Part shown: positions 34,680 through 43,577 of the stretch, one piece after another
Position numbering within the stretch: the stretch's first letter is position 1
How the letters are laid out: the number at the start of each line of letters is the position of its first letter
Assembly: GCF_014764505.1 (NCBI RefSeq)
Contig: NZ_JACXWX010000006.1
Span: 1 to 64,000, forward strand
Reading direction: 5' to 3'
Source: Phormidium tenue FACHB-886
GTDB lineage: Bacteria; Cyanobacteriota; Cyanobacteriia; Elainellales; Elainellaceae
DNA length: 64,000 bases
Position numbers and translations under genes: made by a program
Notes under the pieces: model-generated
Database searches by the model: none
What the model was told of the DNA's origin: nothing
What the model saw: only the letters and a program-made list of their open reading frames with translations

Positions 34680-36241
34680 ATTCATCTCGCGACCCCCTAG
34701 CCGGTCGGCAAGCTCAACTTGAGCAATTTGCCGTCACAGCTGCTCAAATGAGTCAAATTGAGCAACGAGTTTTTGATGCTGGAATGCCTGTCGCAGCCCT
34801 GATGGAAAAAGTAGCAGGGTTAATTGTCCAACAGGTTCGATCGCGCTATTCTCTCAAACCGGGCGATCGGGTTGGGGTTCTCGTGGGACCCGGGCACAAC
34901 GGGGGCGATGCACTAGTCGTAGCGCGAGAACTCCACTTAAGCGGCTGTTTAGTTCAGCTCTTCCAGCCCTTCTCCAAACTCAAAGATCTGACTGCTAGCC
35001 ATGCTCAGTATGCGGCAAGTTTGGGCATTCCTACTGTGCAACAGATCGAAGCACTGCAATCCTGCGATTTGCTGATAGATGGGCTGTTTGGCTATGGGCT
35101 AACGCGATCGCTGGAAGGCGAAGTGGCTGAGGTAGTGAATCAGCTCAATCAGGGAACAGTGCCGATCGTCAGCATTGATCTTCCTTCCGGGCTGCATACC
35201 GATACTGGAGCTGCTTTGGGAACTGCGATTCGGGCTACTCATACGCTCTGTCTGGGCTTGTGGAAGCTAGCGTTTCTGCAGGAGCAGGCGCTGGCGTTCA
35301 TTGGCAGCGCTGAGCTGATTGACTTTGGGTTGCCGCTTGCCGATGTGCAGGCAGTGTTGGGAACGCCTGCAGTTCACCGTATTACCGCCGCCAGCGCGAT
35401 CGCCGCTCTGCCTCTACCCCGCCCTGCTTCTACGCACAAATATAAGCAAGGGCATCTGCTGCTGGTTTGTGGTTCGCGGCAGTACATGGGAGCGGCAATC
35501 TTAGCTGCCAGTGCTGCCCGGGCTAGCGGCGTGGGGATGCTGTCGGTTGCTGTTCCCCAAGCCCTCCAACCGCTTCTGATTAGCCAGCTTCCCGATGCGC
35601 TTGTGGTGGGTTGCCCCGAAACTGAAGCTGGCGCGATCGCTCATCTCCCAGACACAGTGACGCTGCAAAAATATCAGGCGATTGCCTGTGGCTGTGGACT
35701 CACTCTTGATGCTCAAGCGGTCGTGCAACAGCTACTTGCGAGCGATCGCCCCCTGTTGCTGGATGCAGACGGGTTGAACATTTTGGCAGAACAAAACGCC
35801 ACAGCAACCCTAGCTCAGCGGCAGGCTCCCACGGTGCTGACCCCCCACTTCGGCGAGTTTAAACGGCTATTCCCCGCGCTTTCTAGCTCAGACGATCCTC
35901 TTGCAGCCGTGCAGCAAGCCGCTCACCAAAGTGGGGCGATCGTGCTGCTAAAGGGAGCACGCACGGCGATCGCTTCTCCTCAGGGAAAACTCTGGCTCAA
36001 TCCTGATAGCACTCCAGCACTAGCACGGGGCGGCAGCGGTGATATTTTGACCGGGTTGACGGGAGGGCTGTTGGCTCAGGGTATCAGTTGGGGAACGGCA
36101 ATTGAGGCGGTGGTGCAAAGCGCCGCTTGGTGGCACTCGCAGGCAGGAATGATGGCAGCCCAAGAGCGTACCGAACTAGGCGTTGATGCGGCAACTCTTA
36201 GCCATTATTTGATCCCAGCACTGCGGCAGCGCTTGAGCTAG
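34676..36241 (+). CDS. nnr: Bifunctional NAD(P)H-hydrate epimerase/dehydratase
   Basis: 521 residues. The N-terminal YjeF-N epimerase domain (about 15-225) has [21 protein letters not shown] and the [13 protein letters not shown] segment. The C-terminal ribokinase-like dehydratase (about 235-518) has [27 protein letters not shown]-type TPHFGEF and [15 protein letters not shown], where the GD pair is catalytic. The enzyme repairs hydrated NADH/NADPH formed by side reactions. It begins within the stop of cofH (4-nt overlap), which suggests coupling but no shared pathway. The 3' end is followed by a dispersed palindrome. Confidence 0.94.
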   Translation: MNSSRDPLAGRQAQLEQFAVTAAQMSQIEQRVFDAGMPVAALMEKVAGLIVQQVRSRYSLKPGDRVGVLVGPGHNGGDALVVARELHLSGCLVQLFQPFSKLKDLTASHAQYAASLGIPTVQQIEALQSCDLLIDGLFGYGLTRSLEGEVAEVVNQLNQGTVPIVSIDLPSGLHTDTGAALGTAIRATHTLCLGLWKLAFLQEQALAFIGSAELIDFGLPLADVQAVLGTPAVHRITAASAIAALPLPRPASTHKYKQGHLLLVCGSRQYMGAAILAASAARASGVGMLSVAVPQALQPLLISQLPDALVVGCPETEAGAIAHLPDTVTLQKYQAIACGCGLTLDAQAVVQQLLASDRPLLLDADGLNILAEQNATATLAQRQAPTVLTPHFGEFKRLFPALSSSDDPLAAVQQAAHQSGAIVLLKGARTAIASPQGKLWLNPDSTPALARGGSGDILTGLTGGLLAQGISWGTAIEAVVQSAAWWHSQAGMMAAQERTELGVDAATLSHYLIPALRQRLS

Positions 36242-36274
36242 TGGAGTGCTTCGATGCAACGCTTATCTGCAGTT

Positions 36275-36292
36275 ATAGCGCTACGCGCTTAC
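36275..36292. repeat. Dispersed palindromic element, GCTACGCGC core (copy at nnr)
   Basis: ATAGCGCTACGCGCTTAC at 36275-36292, 16 of 18 identical to 30553-30570. It is followed by ATAAAAAC, which resembles the flank of the 14875-14921 hairpin (TTTTACATAAAAC). It lies 34 nt downstream of the nnr stop. Confidence 0.6.
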
Positions 36293-36396
36293 ATAAAAAC
36301 AATTTTGATTTAAGCACATAGTGTCATATCTGCAGTAATGCTGTGTGTCAAGCATTCATCCTGCATTACCAGCGTTGGCATATTCTTTAAACAAGC

Positions 36397-36627
36397 TTAC
36401 TGTGGTGCTGCAACATTCGCTTCAGCGATCGCGCTATCGGCGGCTGCCCGCAGTTTCACTTCGTATGTAAAATCGTTGGCACGCTTCTGAAACGTAATGA
36501 GGGAGGGTTTCGCTAATCCGTATAGCCCAAAAGAAGAGATCCGTTCAACGGAATTAACGGTTAGATAACTAACAATTGGGACGGTGAGCAACATCAGAAT
36601 CAAATTGCTCTTAAGCCAAACCTCCAT
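36397..36627 (-). CDS. Small membrane protein of unknown function
   Basis: 76 residues from ATG 36627, which has a very good Shine-Dalgarno (GGAGG, 6 nt upstream). One membrane helix occupies about 7-25 (NLILMLLTVPIVSYLTVNS), followed by SVERISSFGLYGLAKPS and a hydrophilic tail ending with an Ala-rich stretch. It is not recognised. An in-frame start at 36651 lacks this ribosome site. It lies alone between the nnr 3' end and the MFS gene. Confidence 0.6.
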   Translation of the reverse strand: MEVWLKSNLILMLLTVPIVSYLTVNSVERISSFGLYGLAKPSLITFQKRANDFTYEVKLRAAADSAIAEANVAAPQ

Positions 36628-36834
36628 GAGAATCCTCCAGACGAAGAGCACTGGTGATTGTTTTTAATTCCAAGCGCGATCAGGCACTTAACCTAAATAA
36701 ATAGCAGGGAATAAACTAGCCCTCTTGAAAATTCTACAGCAATTCTCAAATTAATAAATCACAGTCGCTTAATTAGAAACTAAGCTGTGAGCCATTTTCA
36801 ATAGAAGTAATCGTGATTGAGTGTAAAAATGAAT

Positions 36835-36871
36835 GCCCCCGAAAGAATCTAATGTGGAGACTTTCGGGGGC
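36835..36871 (-). terminator. Terminator of the MFS transporter gene
   Basis: GCCCCCGAAAG (36835-36845) pairs with CTTTCGGGGGC (36861-36871), an 11-bp perfect stem with a 15-nt loop. Read on the minus strand, the arm is followed by CATTCATTTTTACACTC, giving a T-run. It lies 93 nt beyond the transporter stop. Confidence 0.75.
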
Positions 36872-36963
36872 GAGAGAACGACCAGCTTTGATAGACTCAA
36901 ACTTGGACTCAGCAAACTTGGACGCACCAATGCCAGAAGCCGTACGTTTTCTTGAGCTTGCGT

Positions 36964-38220
36964 TTATCCAAGCCGGGGTGAAGCAGTAATGTTGGCACTT
37001 CGTTTGAGCGTAAAGACTGCGATTACAATGCCTACCATCGCCAGCGCAGCAGTGATATAGAAGAACGCAGTAAAGCTGCCCAATACATCTCTAACCCGCC
37101 CTGCTGTTAAAGTTCCTAATAGCGCACCCATCCCAAATGCAGTGAAGACAATCCCATAGTTTTTGGCATAGTCGATGGGGCGAAATAGAATCAACGTGGA
37201 AATGGGCGCAATTGCCAACCACCCACCCAACGAGAAGGCAATCAAACAGAACGCAACTAAGTATGAAAGAACATTGCCCTCGCGGACATTAAGCATCAAA
37301 ATTGAAGCAATAATCACCAGCACATAGCAGGCAATTGCCGCATTTCGAGGCGTTAGACGATCGGCAACCCACCCAAAAAACGGACGACCTAAGCCATTGA
37401 ATATGGCAAACAATGACACTGTCCAAGCAGCAGTAACGGCATCGAGCTGAACGATTTCTTGGGCAACCGGGCTAGCAATACCGATCGCTGCTAATCCTAC
37501 AAAAGTGCCAATAATGAAGCAAACCCACAGCCCATAGAATGCTTGTGTTTGCAGCAGGGGCAGGCGATCGGCAGCTGACATGCCGTGAAGATGCTGCTGG
37601 GCTGCTTGTCCCTGGGGCTGCCAACCTGCGGGCGGGAACTTTAGCAGTAGGGCAATTGCCAGCATAATCAGCGTAAAGGCAATGCCCAGTGTTGCTAAAG
37701 TAGGCTGCCAGCCGTTGATTCCATTGGCTGCAATTAGGTTGCGGGCAAGGGGAGCCGTGACCAACGGTGACAGCCCAAACCCGATTACAGTCATGCCAAC
37801 GGCAATTCCTCGTTTGTCTGGAAACCATCTGGCAGCAACAGCAAGTGGAACACCATAGGTAATGCCGACACCCGTTCCGGCAATGATGCCGTAGGTAATT
37901 ACCAGCAGCGGAATACTGTTCGCAAAACCCGAAGCCGTGTAGCCAATGCCCATGATCACTGCGCCAACGGCGGTTACCACTCTAGGACCAAATCTCTCGA
38001 TATAAAAGCCCGTAATCGGCATCAGTATTGAGAACACCACAAGCAGCGTGGTGAAGGGAAGGAGGCTTTCAGTTGCCCCCACGTTGAGCGACTTTTCGAT
38101 CGGTTTAACAAAAATACTCCAAGAATAGGCGGTTCCCAGACAAAGCAAAACTACGATTCCCAGCGGGATGAATAGCCATCGTCCTCGCTCGGCAGGCATG
38201 CCAAATAGTTTGGTATCCAT
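36964..38220 (-). CDS. MFS transporter, OFA (oxalate/formate antiporter) type
   Basis: 418 residues with about 12 hydrophobic segments. The opening WLFIPLGIVVLLCLGTAYSWSIFVKPIE and the loop AARWFPDKRGIAVGMTVIGFG (motif A-like) are those of the OFA subfamily of the major facilitator superfamily, which exchanges small carboxylates such as oxalate and formate or lactate. The substrate in cyanobacteria is not known. It is monocistronic on the minus strand and divergent from the aldolase gene; a long hairpin stands between them. Confidence 0.85.
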   Translation of the reverse strand: MDTKLFGMPAERGRWLFIPLGIVVLLCLGTAYSWSIFVKPIEKSLNVGATESLLPFTTLLVVFSILMPITGFYIERFGPRVVTAVGAVIMGIGYTASGFANSIPLLVITYGIIAGTGVGITYGVPLAVAARWFPDKRGIAVGMTVIGFGLSPLVTAPLARNLIAANGINGWQPTLATLGIAFTLIMLAIALLLKFPPAGWQPQGQAAQQHLHGMSAADRLPLLQTQAFYGLWVCFIIGTFVGLAAIGIASPVAQEIVQLDAVTAAWTVSLFAIFNGLGRPFFGWVADRLTPRNAAIACYVLVIIASILMLNVREGNVLSYLVAFCLIAFSLGGWLAIAPISTLILFRPIDYAKNYGIVFTAFGMGALLGTLTAGRVRDVLGSFTAFFYITAALAMVGIVIAVFTLKRSANITASPRLG

Positions 38221-38442
38221 AGACTCCTTACTGCGCTCTAGAGTTGGGCGCTATAGGTGTGAAAAGGGGTAGGTGCGCTCTAGACAATTACAGCTACAAA
38301 AACGCTGACGGTCGAAGAGATAAAGGTTCGAAGTCAGCTATTGAATTGAATCTATGGTAGATGAAATTGCTAGAGATTTAGATCTATATATAAAACGAAG
38401 TAAGAATTGTTTTTGTAAAAAAATTTACATCTGCTGCTCATT

Positions 38443-38478
38443 CAAGAGAGAAGTTCAACACCTTGAACTTCTCTCTTG
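38443..38478. promoter_or_regulatory. Perfect 16-bp hairpin in a divergent promoter region
   Basis: Arms 38443-38458 and 38463-38478 are exact complements over 16 bp with a CACC loop. It stands 90 nt before the aldolase start and well upstream of the MFS gene start. A terminator is not expected here, so it may be an operator or an attenuator in the aldolase leader; it could also be a dispersed palindrome. Confidence 0.6.
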
Positions 38479-38494
38479 TTCTGAACTGTAAAAC

Positions 38495-38520
38495 AGCCCT
38501 ATCAAGCGTGAGGTAGGGCT
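38495..38520 (+). promoter_or_regulatory. Small hairpin in the aldolase leader
   Basis: AGCCCTA (38495-38501) pairs with TAGGGCT (38514-38520) around a 12-nt loop, 47 nt before the aldolase ATG. It stands beside the larger hairpin; together they might form alternate structures of a leader. No known class matches. Confidence 0.4.
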
Positions 38521-38567
38521 CATCCACGATATGGTTTTGGTATGAGCTGCACAGAGATAAACCCATC

Positions 38568-39464
38568 ATGCTGAGTTCGACACAAGAGCTGCTGGAAACC
38601 GCACGGCGCAACGTTTATGCCATTGGGGCATTTAATGTCTACAACCTGGAGGGCGTTAAAGCAGTTGTGAATGCGGCTGAAGCAAGCAACAGTCCAGCAA
38701 TGCTGCAGCTTCACCCTAGCGCCTTGAAGTATGGCAAGCTGCCGCTGGTAGCCCTGTGCTTGGAAGCTGCCAAAGCGGCTGCAGTTCCCGTTGCAGTTCA
38801 TTTAGACCACAGCACTGCAACAGGTGATATTCAGTTAGCGCTGAAGGCGGGAGTGCGCTCGATCATGGCAGATGGTTCACCCCTGCCCTACGAGCAGAAC
38901 CTAACCTTTACGCGCGATATGACGGCGCTTTCACACCGTCACGGTGCGGTTGTAGAAGCTGAAATCGGCAGGATTAGCGGCACCGAAGACGGACTGACGA
39001 TCGCTGAAAAAGAAGCCAAGATGACAGATCCTGACCAAGCGCTGTCGTTTGTGCATCAGACGCGGGTTGATGCGCTTGCCGTCACAATCGGCAATGTTCA
39101 TGGTGAATATAAGCAGCCGCCTCGGCTTGATTTTGCGCGTTTGGAGCGAATTCGACAGTTGATTGATATTCCACTGGTGCTGCACGGGGCATCGGGCTTG
39201 CCTGCGGCTATGATCAGCCAGTCGATTCAGCTCGGCGTCTGTAAATTCAACGTCAATACAGAAGTGCGGCAAGCCTATATGCAGGCGATCGAGGCAGAAG
39301 TTTGCGGCAATTCTAGAGATCTGCTGGAGGTCATGGAGAAGGCGATCGCGGCAATGCAGGCGATCATCCTGGAAAAATTGCATCTATTTGGTTCGGTGGG
39401 AAAAGCCCATCTGCACGAAACCCCTTACGCCACACGGCTGGCAGCTTGGCAAGGTGAGGGCTAG
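38568..39464 (+). CDS. Class II (metal-dependent) aldolase, tagatose/fructose-bisphosphate type
   Basis: 298 residues of the class II aldolase superfamily. Zinc and substrate motifs are HLDHSTA (His pair), the GNVHGEYK loop and LHGASGLP. The sequence resembles KbaY/GatY tagatose-bisphosphate aldolases and ketose-bisphosphate aldolases of non-glycolytic type more than the cyanobacterial FbaA. The reaction is thus cleavage of a ketose bisphosphate to dihydroxyacetone phosphate plus an aldehyde; the sugar is not defined. It stands 347 nt from a divergent MFS carrier, a link that could point to uptake and use of a carboxylate or sugar derivative, but this is inference. Confidence 0.85.
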   Translation: MLSSTQELLETARRNVYAIGAFNVYNLEGVKAVVNAAEASNSPAMLQLHPSALKYGKLPLVALCLEAAKAAAVPVAVHLDHSTATGDIQLALKAGVRSIMADGSPLPYEQNLTFTRDMTALSHRHGAVVEAEIGRISGTEDGLTIAEKEAKMTDPDQALSFVHQTRVDALAVTIGNVHGEYKQPPRLDFARLERIRQLIDIPLVLHGASGLPAAMISQSIQLGVCKFNVNTEVRQAYMQAIEAEVCGNSRDLLEVMEKAIAAMQAIILEKLHLFGSVGKAHLHETPYATRLAAWQGEG

Positions 39465-39497
39465 CCCTCCAGCACTCCCTACAAAAATCTTCCTCAA

Positions 39498-41456
39498 TTA
39501 CTGAGCGGCTGTGGGAGGAGATTGGGGCTGCTCTGGAGGCTGCTCTGTCGGTTCGATTCGGGCGAGATCACTGGATGCTTTTTGTTGCCCTTGAGCATTC
39601 CCCTGCTTTGCGTAGAGATCGATCGCCTGCTGATAATCTGCGATTGCGTTTTGAATACTGCCCAGTTGGGCATAGACAGCGCCGCGAGCGTGGAGAGGTT
39701 CAGCATAGTCAGGCTTTGCCGCGATTGCGGCATCAAAGTCAGGCAGAGCTTCTTGATATTGCTTCAAGGAGAAACGAACATAGCCTCGGTAGTAATAAGC
39801 AGTGGCGATTCCGAAATAGCCCTGCCCAGGCGCGCCCCAGTTCTGGTTTTGGTTGATCGCTTCAGTGTAATCTTGAACGGCTGCATCGTATTGACCCGTG
39901 TAGTAGTTTGCCAGCCCACGTCGGTAATAGGGCTGGGAAGCATTGGGTCTGAGGGCGATCGCCTCTGTGAAAGCAGTAACGGCTCCCTGGTAGTCTCCGT
40001 TGTAAAACTTTTCAAGACCCTGGTTTTCCCATTCTGCGGCAGTCGGTTGCTCCGGCGGTTGTTCCGGCGGCTGTTCCGGCGGTTGTTCTGCAGGAGGTTC
40101 TTCCACTGCAGGAGGAGTGCTGTCAACAGGCGGAGAGTTTTCAGACTGAGGGGGCAAACTGGCAGGAGTTTCAGAGGAGACAGGCTCCGGTAAACGGGTG
40201 AGATACCCAAGCGCTAACAGCAATGCACCTACGATCGGAATTCCAATCAGCGCGAGTGTCTTGGTTTTTTTGGTTGGTGCAGTGGGTGTTGCAGCCGCGT
40301 AGACAGCTTGTGGTGCAGTGGAGTGAGGTTCGGTAGGGGTACGCGTTGGGGAAGCTACTGCTTTTGTGGCTTGCTGCTGATCGACCAGCGCCTCAACGAT
40401 CGGCTTGCTGATCTCGTTAACCTCTGCATCTGACAAATCAAGCTCCTGCTGCAAGAGCTGGAGTTCTGTGAGGGTTTGCTGACTAAACGGGTAGGCGCCC
40501 TGCTGCACATAGCGGATCAAGATTTGGCGATAGTCCTCTTGCGTCTGCCGGATTTTGTTTTTCTCATCTTCAAGAATTGCAGTAGTTTCTATCTCAGAAA
40601 GCTGAAGTTCCTGCGCCAGCTTCTTGAGCTGGTATTCTTCTACCGGGGTCAACACGCGATCTGCTAAAAAGGCTCGCACCCGATCGCGGTATTGCTTCAG
40701 CGCTCCTTCTTGCTCTAAAGCTTTCTGTACCTCACATTGGATTTCGACTTGTTCAGCAACAGGCTGTTTAGTAGGTTGGGTGGTTGGCGCTGCAAACTGA
40801 TCGAGGCGAGCGTTCAGCGTTTGTCTCCGTTTGAGGACGGGTTTCAAATGTTCGGGGATGATGACTTGCTCTGCTTGAGAAAGGGAGACGGGCTGCAGTC
40901 TGCGGGTTTGTGCTGCTGTGGGAGATTGCGAGAGAATGGTTGTTGGAATGACCAATTGGATGGCGTTGCAGCCAAAGCGGTAGGCTTCCTCAATCGATCG
41001 AGCATAGCCCAAGGCGCGATAAAAGCCAGTAGCAAAGGCGATCGCCGCATCATCCCGAATTGCTTGGCTCATACCCACCACATAGTTGATGTGCTGGCAA
41101 ATGGCGGCTGCCTGCACCTCAGAATAGCAGGCGTTGAGCAACACACATTCCACTTTGCTACTAAATAGCTCAAACAGCGAAGAGAGGGCGCTTGTGCTAA
41201 CCAATCGCTCTCGCCCTGCCGCACTCTCCAACACCAAGCCCTGCTGTCCGGTGCCATGCCCGCAAAAATGCACAATTTGCGGATCGCAATCGAGCAGCAG
41301 CTCTTGCAAATCTTCCGGACGCACAGCAGAGCCAACCCTAACCTCCAGATCGTCTCGATTTTTCGCTCGTTTGACCACTCCTTCTAAATCCCGAATCTCT
41401 TGATCGAGGGCAAGGTCACGTTTGGGGTTGGATGCCAGAATCAAAATCCTTTTCAT
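39498..41456 (-). CDS. CHAT-domain membrane protein with TPR C-terminus
   Basis: 652 residues. A caspase-like CHAT domain (about 1-175) has the dyad His67 (HFCGHG) and Cys110 (LLNACYS). A middle part (about 240-360) has two repeats of a helical module (YRDRVRAFLADRVLTPVEEY and YRQILIRYVQQGAYPFS, each with a following LxxLxxxLxLSxxE). A membrane helix (about 399-419) precedes a Pro-rich PPEQ repeat (about 450-471) and three or four TPR units (about 472-630). This is an N-in, C-out protein joining a predicted cytosolic protease to an extracytoplasmic interaction module. Target unknown. It is convergent with the aldolase gene, 34 nt apart. Confidence 0.85.
   Translation of the reverse strand: MKRILILASNPKRDLALDQEIRDLEGVVKRAKNRDDLEVRVGSAVRPEDLQELLLDCDPQIVHFCGHGTGQQGLVLESAAGRERLVSTSALSSLFELFSSKVECVLLNACYSEVQAAAICQHINYVVGMSQAIRDDAAIAFATGFYRALGYARSIEEAYRFGCNAIQLVIPTTILSQSPTAAQTRRLQPVSLSQAEQVIIPEHLKPVLKRRQTLNARLDQFAAPTTQPTKQPVAEQVEIQCEVQKALEQEGALKQYRDRVRAFLADRVLTPVEEYQLKKLAQELQLSEIETTAILEDEKNKIRQTQEDYRQILIRYVQQGAYPFSQQTLTELQLLQQELDLSDAEVNEISKPIVEALVDQQQATKAVASPTRTPTEPHSTAPQAVYAAATPTAPTKKTKTLALIGIPIVGALLLALGYLTRLPEPVSSETPASLPPQSENSPPVDSTPPAVEEPPAEQPPEQPPEQPPEQPTAAEWENQGLEKFYNGDYQGAVTAFTEAIALRPNASQPYYRRGLANYYTGQYDAAVQDYTEAINQNQNWGAPGQGYFGIATAYYYRGYVRFSLKQYQEALPDFDAAIAAKPDYAEPLHARGAVYAQLGSIQNAIADYQQAIDLYAKQGNAQGQQKASSDLARIEPTEQPPEQPQSPPTAAQ
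40050..40092 (-). repeat. Coding 12-nt minisatellite (EQPP repeats)
   Basis: Within the CHAT-TPR gene, the 12-nt unit that encodes Glu-Gln-Pro-Pro repeats about four times (for example GGTTGTTCCGGC on the plus strand). It forms the flexible Pro-rich spacer after the membrane helix and may vary in copy number. Confidence 0.75.
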
Positions 41457-41764
41457 GGGGGCAGATGCAGATAGAGTGACTTAACCTGATAAAACCTGAT
41501 GTTGGCTTTGCTTCTGCACGGCTGCAGAAACCTACTGGGGCAGACGTTCCATAGAGAAAATCGGCAGAGAAAATCGGCATGAATCACTCATGCCTTACTT
41601 TCTATTGTCAGAGATTTGCAGCAGCAGGATAGTACCCGCACTGGTTATCTACAGCGTGGGGGATTGCCCAAATCACGCACAAGTGCAGGCAAACTACGTT
41701 TGCCCTACAGCGGTACAACTTCTCTGACGAAATTGCCTGAGAAACTGACTAGGCTGAAATATCC
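41457..41764. other. Intergenic region upstream of the CHAT-TPR gene
   Basis: About 308 nt between menF (minus, ends 41765) and the CHAT-TPR gene (minus, starts 41456). No gene, clear hairpin or repeat is evident; the promoter of the CHAT-TPR gene should lie here. Confidence 0.4.
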
Positions 41765-43192
41765 CTAAACTAACGTCTGCAGCAGCGCTTGTAGCTTTAG
41801 CCGCACTTCTGCCATCTCCTTCATCGGATCAGACCCCGCCACAATGCCTGCACCAGCGTAAAGCCGTGCTTGGTTGCCTTCTAGCAGCGCCGATCGAATC
41901 CCCACCACAAATTCAGCGTTGCCTGTTGCATCTACCCAGCCAAGGGGTGCAGCATACAGCGATCGCCCAAACTGCTCCGACTGGTGAATCTGTTCGCAAG
42001 CAATTGCTTTAGGCATTCCGGCAACAGCAGGCGTGGGATGCAGCGCTGCCAAAATTTCTAGGGGATGGCGATCGGTTGGGAAAGCTGCTTGAATTGGTGT
42101 GTGCAAATGCTGAATGTTGGAGAGCTGCCGTAGCGTTGGAGCTGCCGCATATTGAGGCGCTAGTCCAAAGTCAGTTAATGTCTCAGCAATGAAATCTAGT
42201 ACGACGCGATGCTCGCGCTGTTCTTTATCGTTGTCAAGCAGCTGCTGAGCCAGTTTTTTATCTTCGGCTGCGGTTCTGCCTCGCTGCGCCGAGCCTGCCA
42301 GCGCATCGGTGATTAACCTTTGCCCCTGTAAACTGAGCAGCCGCTCTGGGCTCGCCCCAATAAAACTTTGCCCTTTGCCGTTGCCGATCGAAAACACGTA
42401 GCAGTCAGGATAGCGCTGTCGCAGATGGTGCAATGACCGCTCAGGCTGAAACGGCAACCGTGAGATCACATCAATGGCGTGGGCTAAAACAACTTTATTG
42501 AATTGCTTCTGCTGAATTTGACGAAGCGCTGCTGAAACGGCACTAGGAAAAGAATAGGTGTCAATAATTTTCCATTGCTTGAATAAATCGGGAATAGGGT
42601 AAGGAAATGACAGTATATCGGAGCGGATCGATCGAACGCGTTTAATCTGCCGCTCAGCTGTTTTGGTGAGTGCTTCTAAATTAGAGGTTGCATCTACCTT
42701 TAAATTGATTGAAATGAAACTGCGATTGTGATTACGAATAATCTGTAGCTTGGGCAGAACTACAGTAGCAGGAGAGAACTGCGATCGAGAATCAGTATTT
42801 TCGTCAAAGAAGGTGAAACTACAGAAAAAGCGCGGTGCTGTCTCTGGAGTACTAATCGTACTGCTAACGATCAGCTGATTGAGACTGGTTTGAATAAACT
42901 TTTGCGATTCAATAAATCGCTGAGAACCGCTGATGTTGCAGCAGAGTGTGGCATCGATCGCCGCCACTGACCAACCCTGTTCGCGCTTCTCTGCATAAAA
43001 ATGTAGCTGGTTTGGCTGACCGCATTGCTGCAACACGCTAAGAGGATCAACCGCTTCGAGTTGCAGAGTAATATTGGCGATCTTAATCTCTTGATCGGCA
43101 ATCGATTTGCGCTGGCAAAAGTCAAGGAATTGATATAACTGTTTACAATCTTGCGAGGAGTTGAGCTGAACGCCAGGAGATTGACAGAGCAT
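41765..43192 (-). CDS. menF: Isochorismate synthase
   Basis: 475 residues of the chorismate-utilising fold. The catalytic regions are FNKVVLAHAIDV (lysine), GASPERLLSL, ALAGSAQRG, HPTPAVAGMPKAIA and YAAPLGWVDATGNAEFVVGIRSAL followed by RLYAGAGIVAGSDP. It converts chorismate to isochorismate, the first step to the naphthoquinone ring; in cyanobacteria this leads to phylloquinone, the cofactor of photosystem I. ATG 43192 is chosen over a TTG 9 nt upstream. It is divergent from menA, a later step of the same pathway, across a shared 385-nt promoter region. Confidence 0.93.
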   Translation of the reverse strand: MLCQSPGVQLNSSQDCKQLYQFLDFCQRKSIADQEIKIANITLQLEAVDPLSVLQQCGQPNQLHFYAEKREQGWSVAAIDATLCCNISGSQRFIESQKFIQTSLNQLIVSSTISTPETAPRFFCSFTFFDENTDSRSQFSPATVVLPKLQIIRNHNRSFISINLKVDATSNLEALTKTAERQIKRVRSIRSDILSFPYPIPDLFKQWKIIDTYSFPSAVSAALRQIQQKQFNKVVLAHAIDVISRLPFQPERSLHHLRQRYPDCYVFSIGNGKGQSFIGASPERLLSLQGQRLITDALAGSAQRGRTAAEDKKLAQQLLDNDKEQREHRVVLDFIAETLTDFGLAPQYAAAPTLRQLSNIQHLHTPIQAAFPTDRHPLEILAALHPTPAVAGMPKAIACEQIHQSEQFGRSLYAAPLGWVDATGNAEFVVGIRSALLEGNQARLYAGAGIVAGSDPMKEMAEVRLKLQALLQTLV

Positions 43193-43577
43193 TGAGGGCA
43201 AAAATGTCCTTAGATAAAGCGTTTTTCTAAATCATAGATTCACTACAAGTAGCACATTCACTGAGCCATAAGCGAGAAACATCAGGGCAAACGAGTACTG
43301 CTGCTTCAACGCATAGCTTCTTTCCGTTGCAAAAACTTAACAGATCATTGCGCTGCTTGCTTTTCCCGCTCGGAAGGTCTCGTCTGCCCCGTATAATGAG
43401 GGCTGAGATTCTTGAGTTGTAATACTTGTCCTTAGGGGGTTGCATCCTGTGCTGTAATCAATTCTGTTGATGAGCCGCCTCTGCGCTTCATCGGCAGCGC
43501 TTCATGGATAAAGCCAAGAATGACCAGGCTAAAGATGCTATCCCTGACGGCTTTGGGAAATGTTTTAAGGAAACCCA
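43193..43577. promoter_or_regulatory. Shared divergent promoter region of menF and menA
   Basis: A consensus -10 hexamer, TATAAT, stands at 43392-43397 on the plus strand, about 180 nt before menA; no good -35 lies at standard distance. The region is otherwise without open frames. Common control of both pathway genes is plausible from the arrangement. Confidence 0.4.

Larger units (their letters stand above)
38221..38567. other. Divergent intergenic region, MFS / class II aldolase
   Basis: About 350 nt. Holds two hairpins (38443-38478 and 38495-38520) near the aldolase start and an AT-rich segment (38380-38430). Promoters for both genes are expected. The hairpins lie within a divergent promoter area where no terminator is needed, so they may be regulatory. 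No further gene is seen. Confidence 0.5.

Noticed and set aside
43392-43397. TATAAT as a full sigma-70 promoter
   Set aside because: No acceptable -35 hexamer lies 16-18 nt upstream, so it is listed only as a possible -10 within the region.
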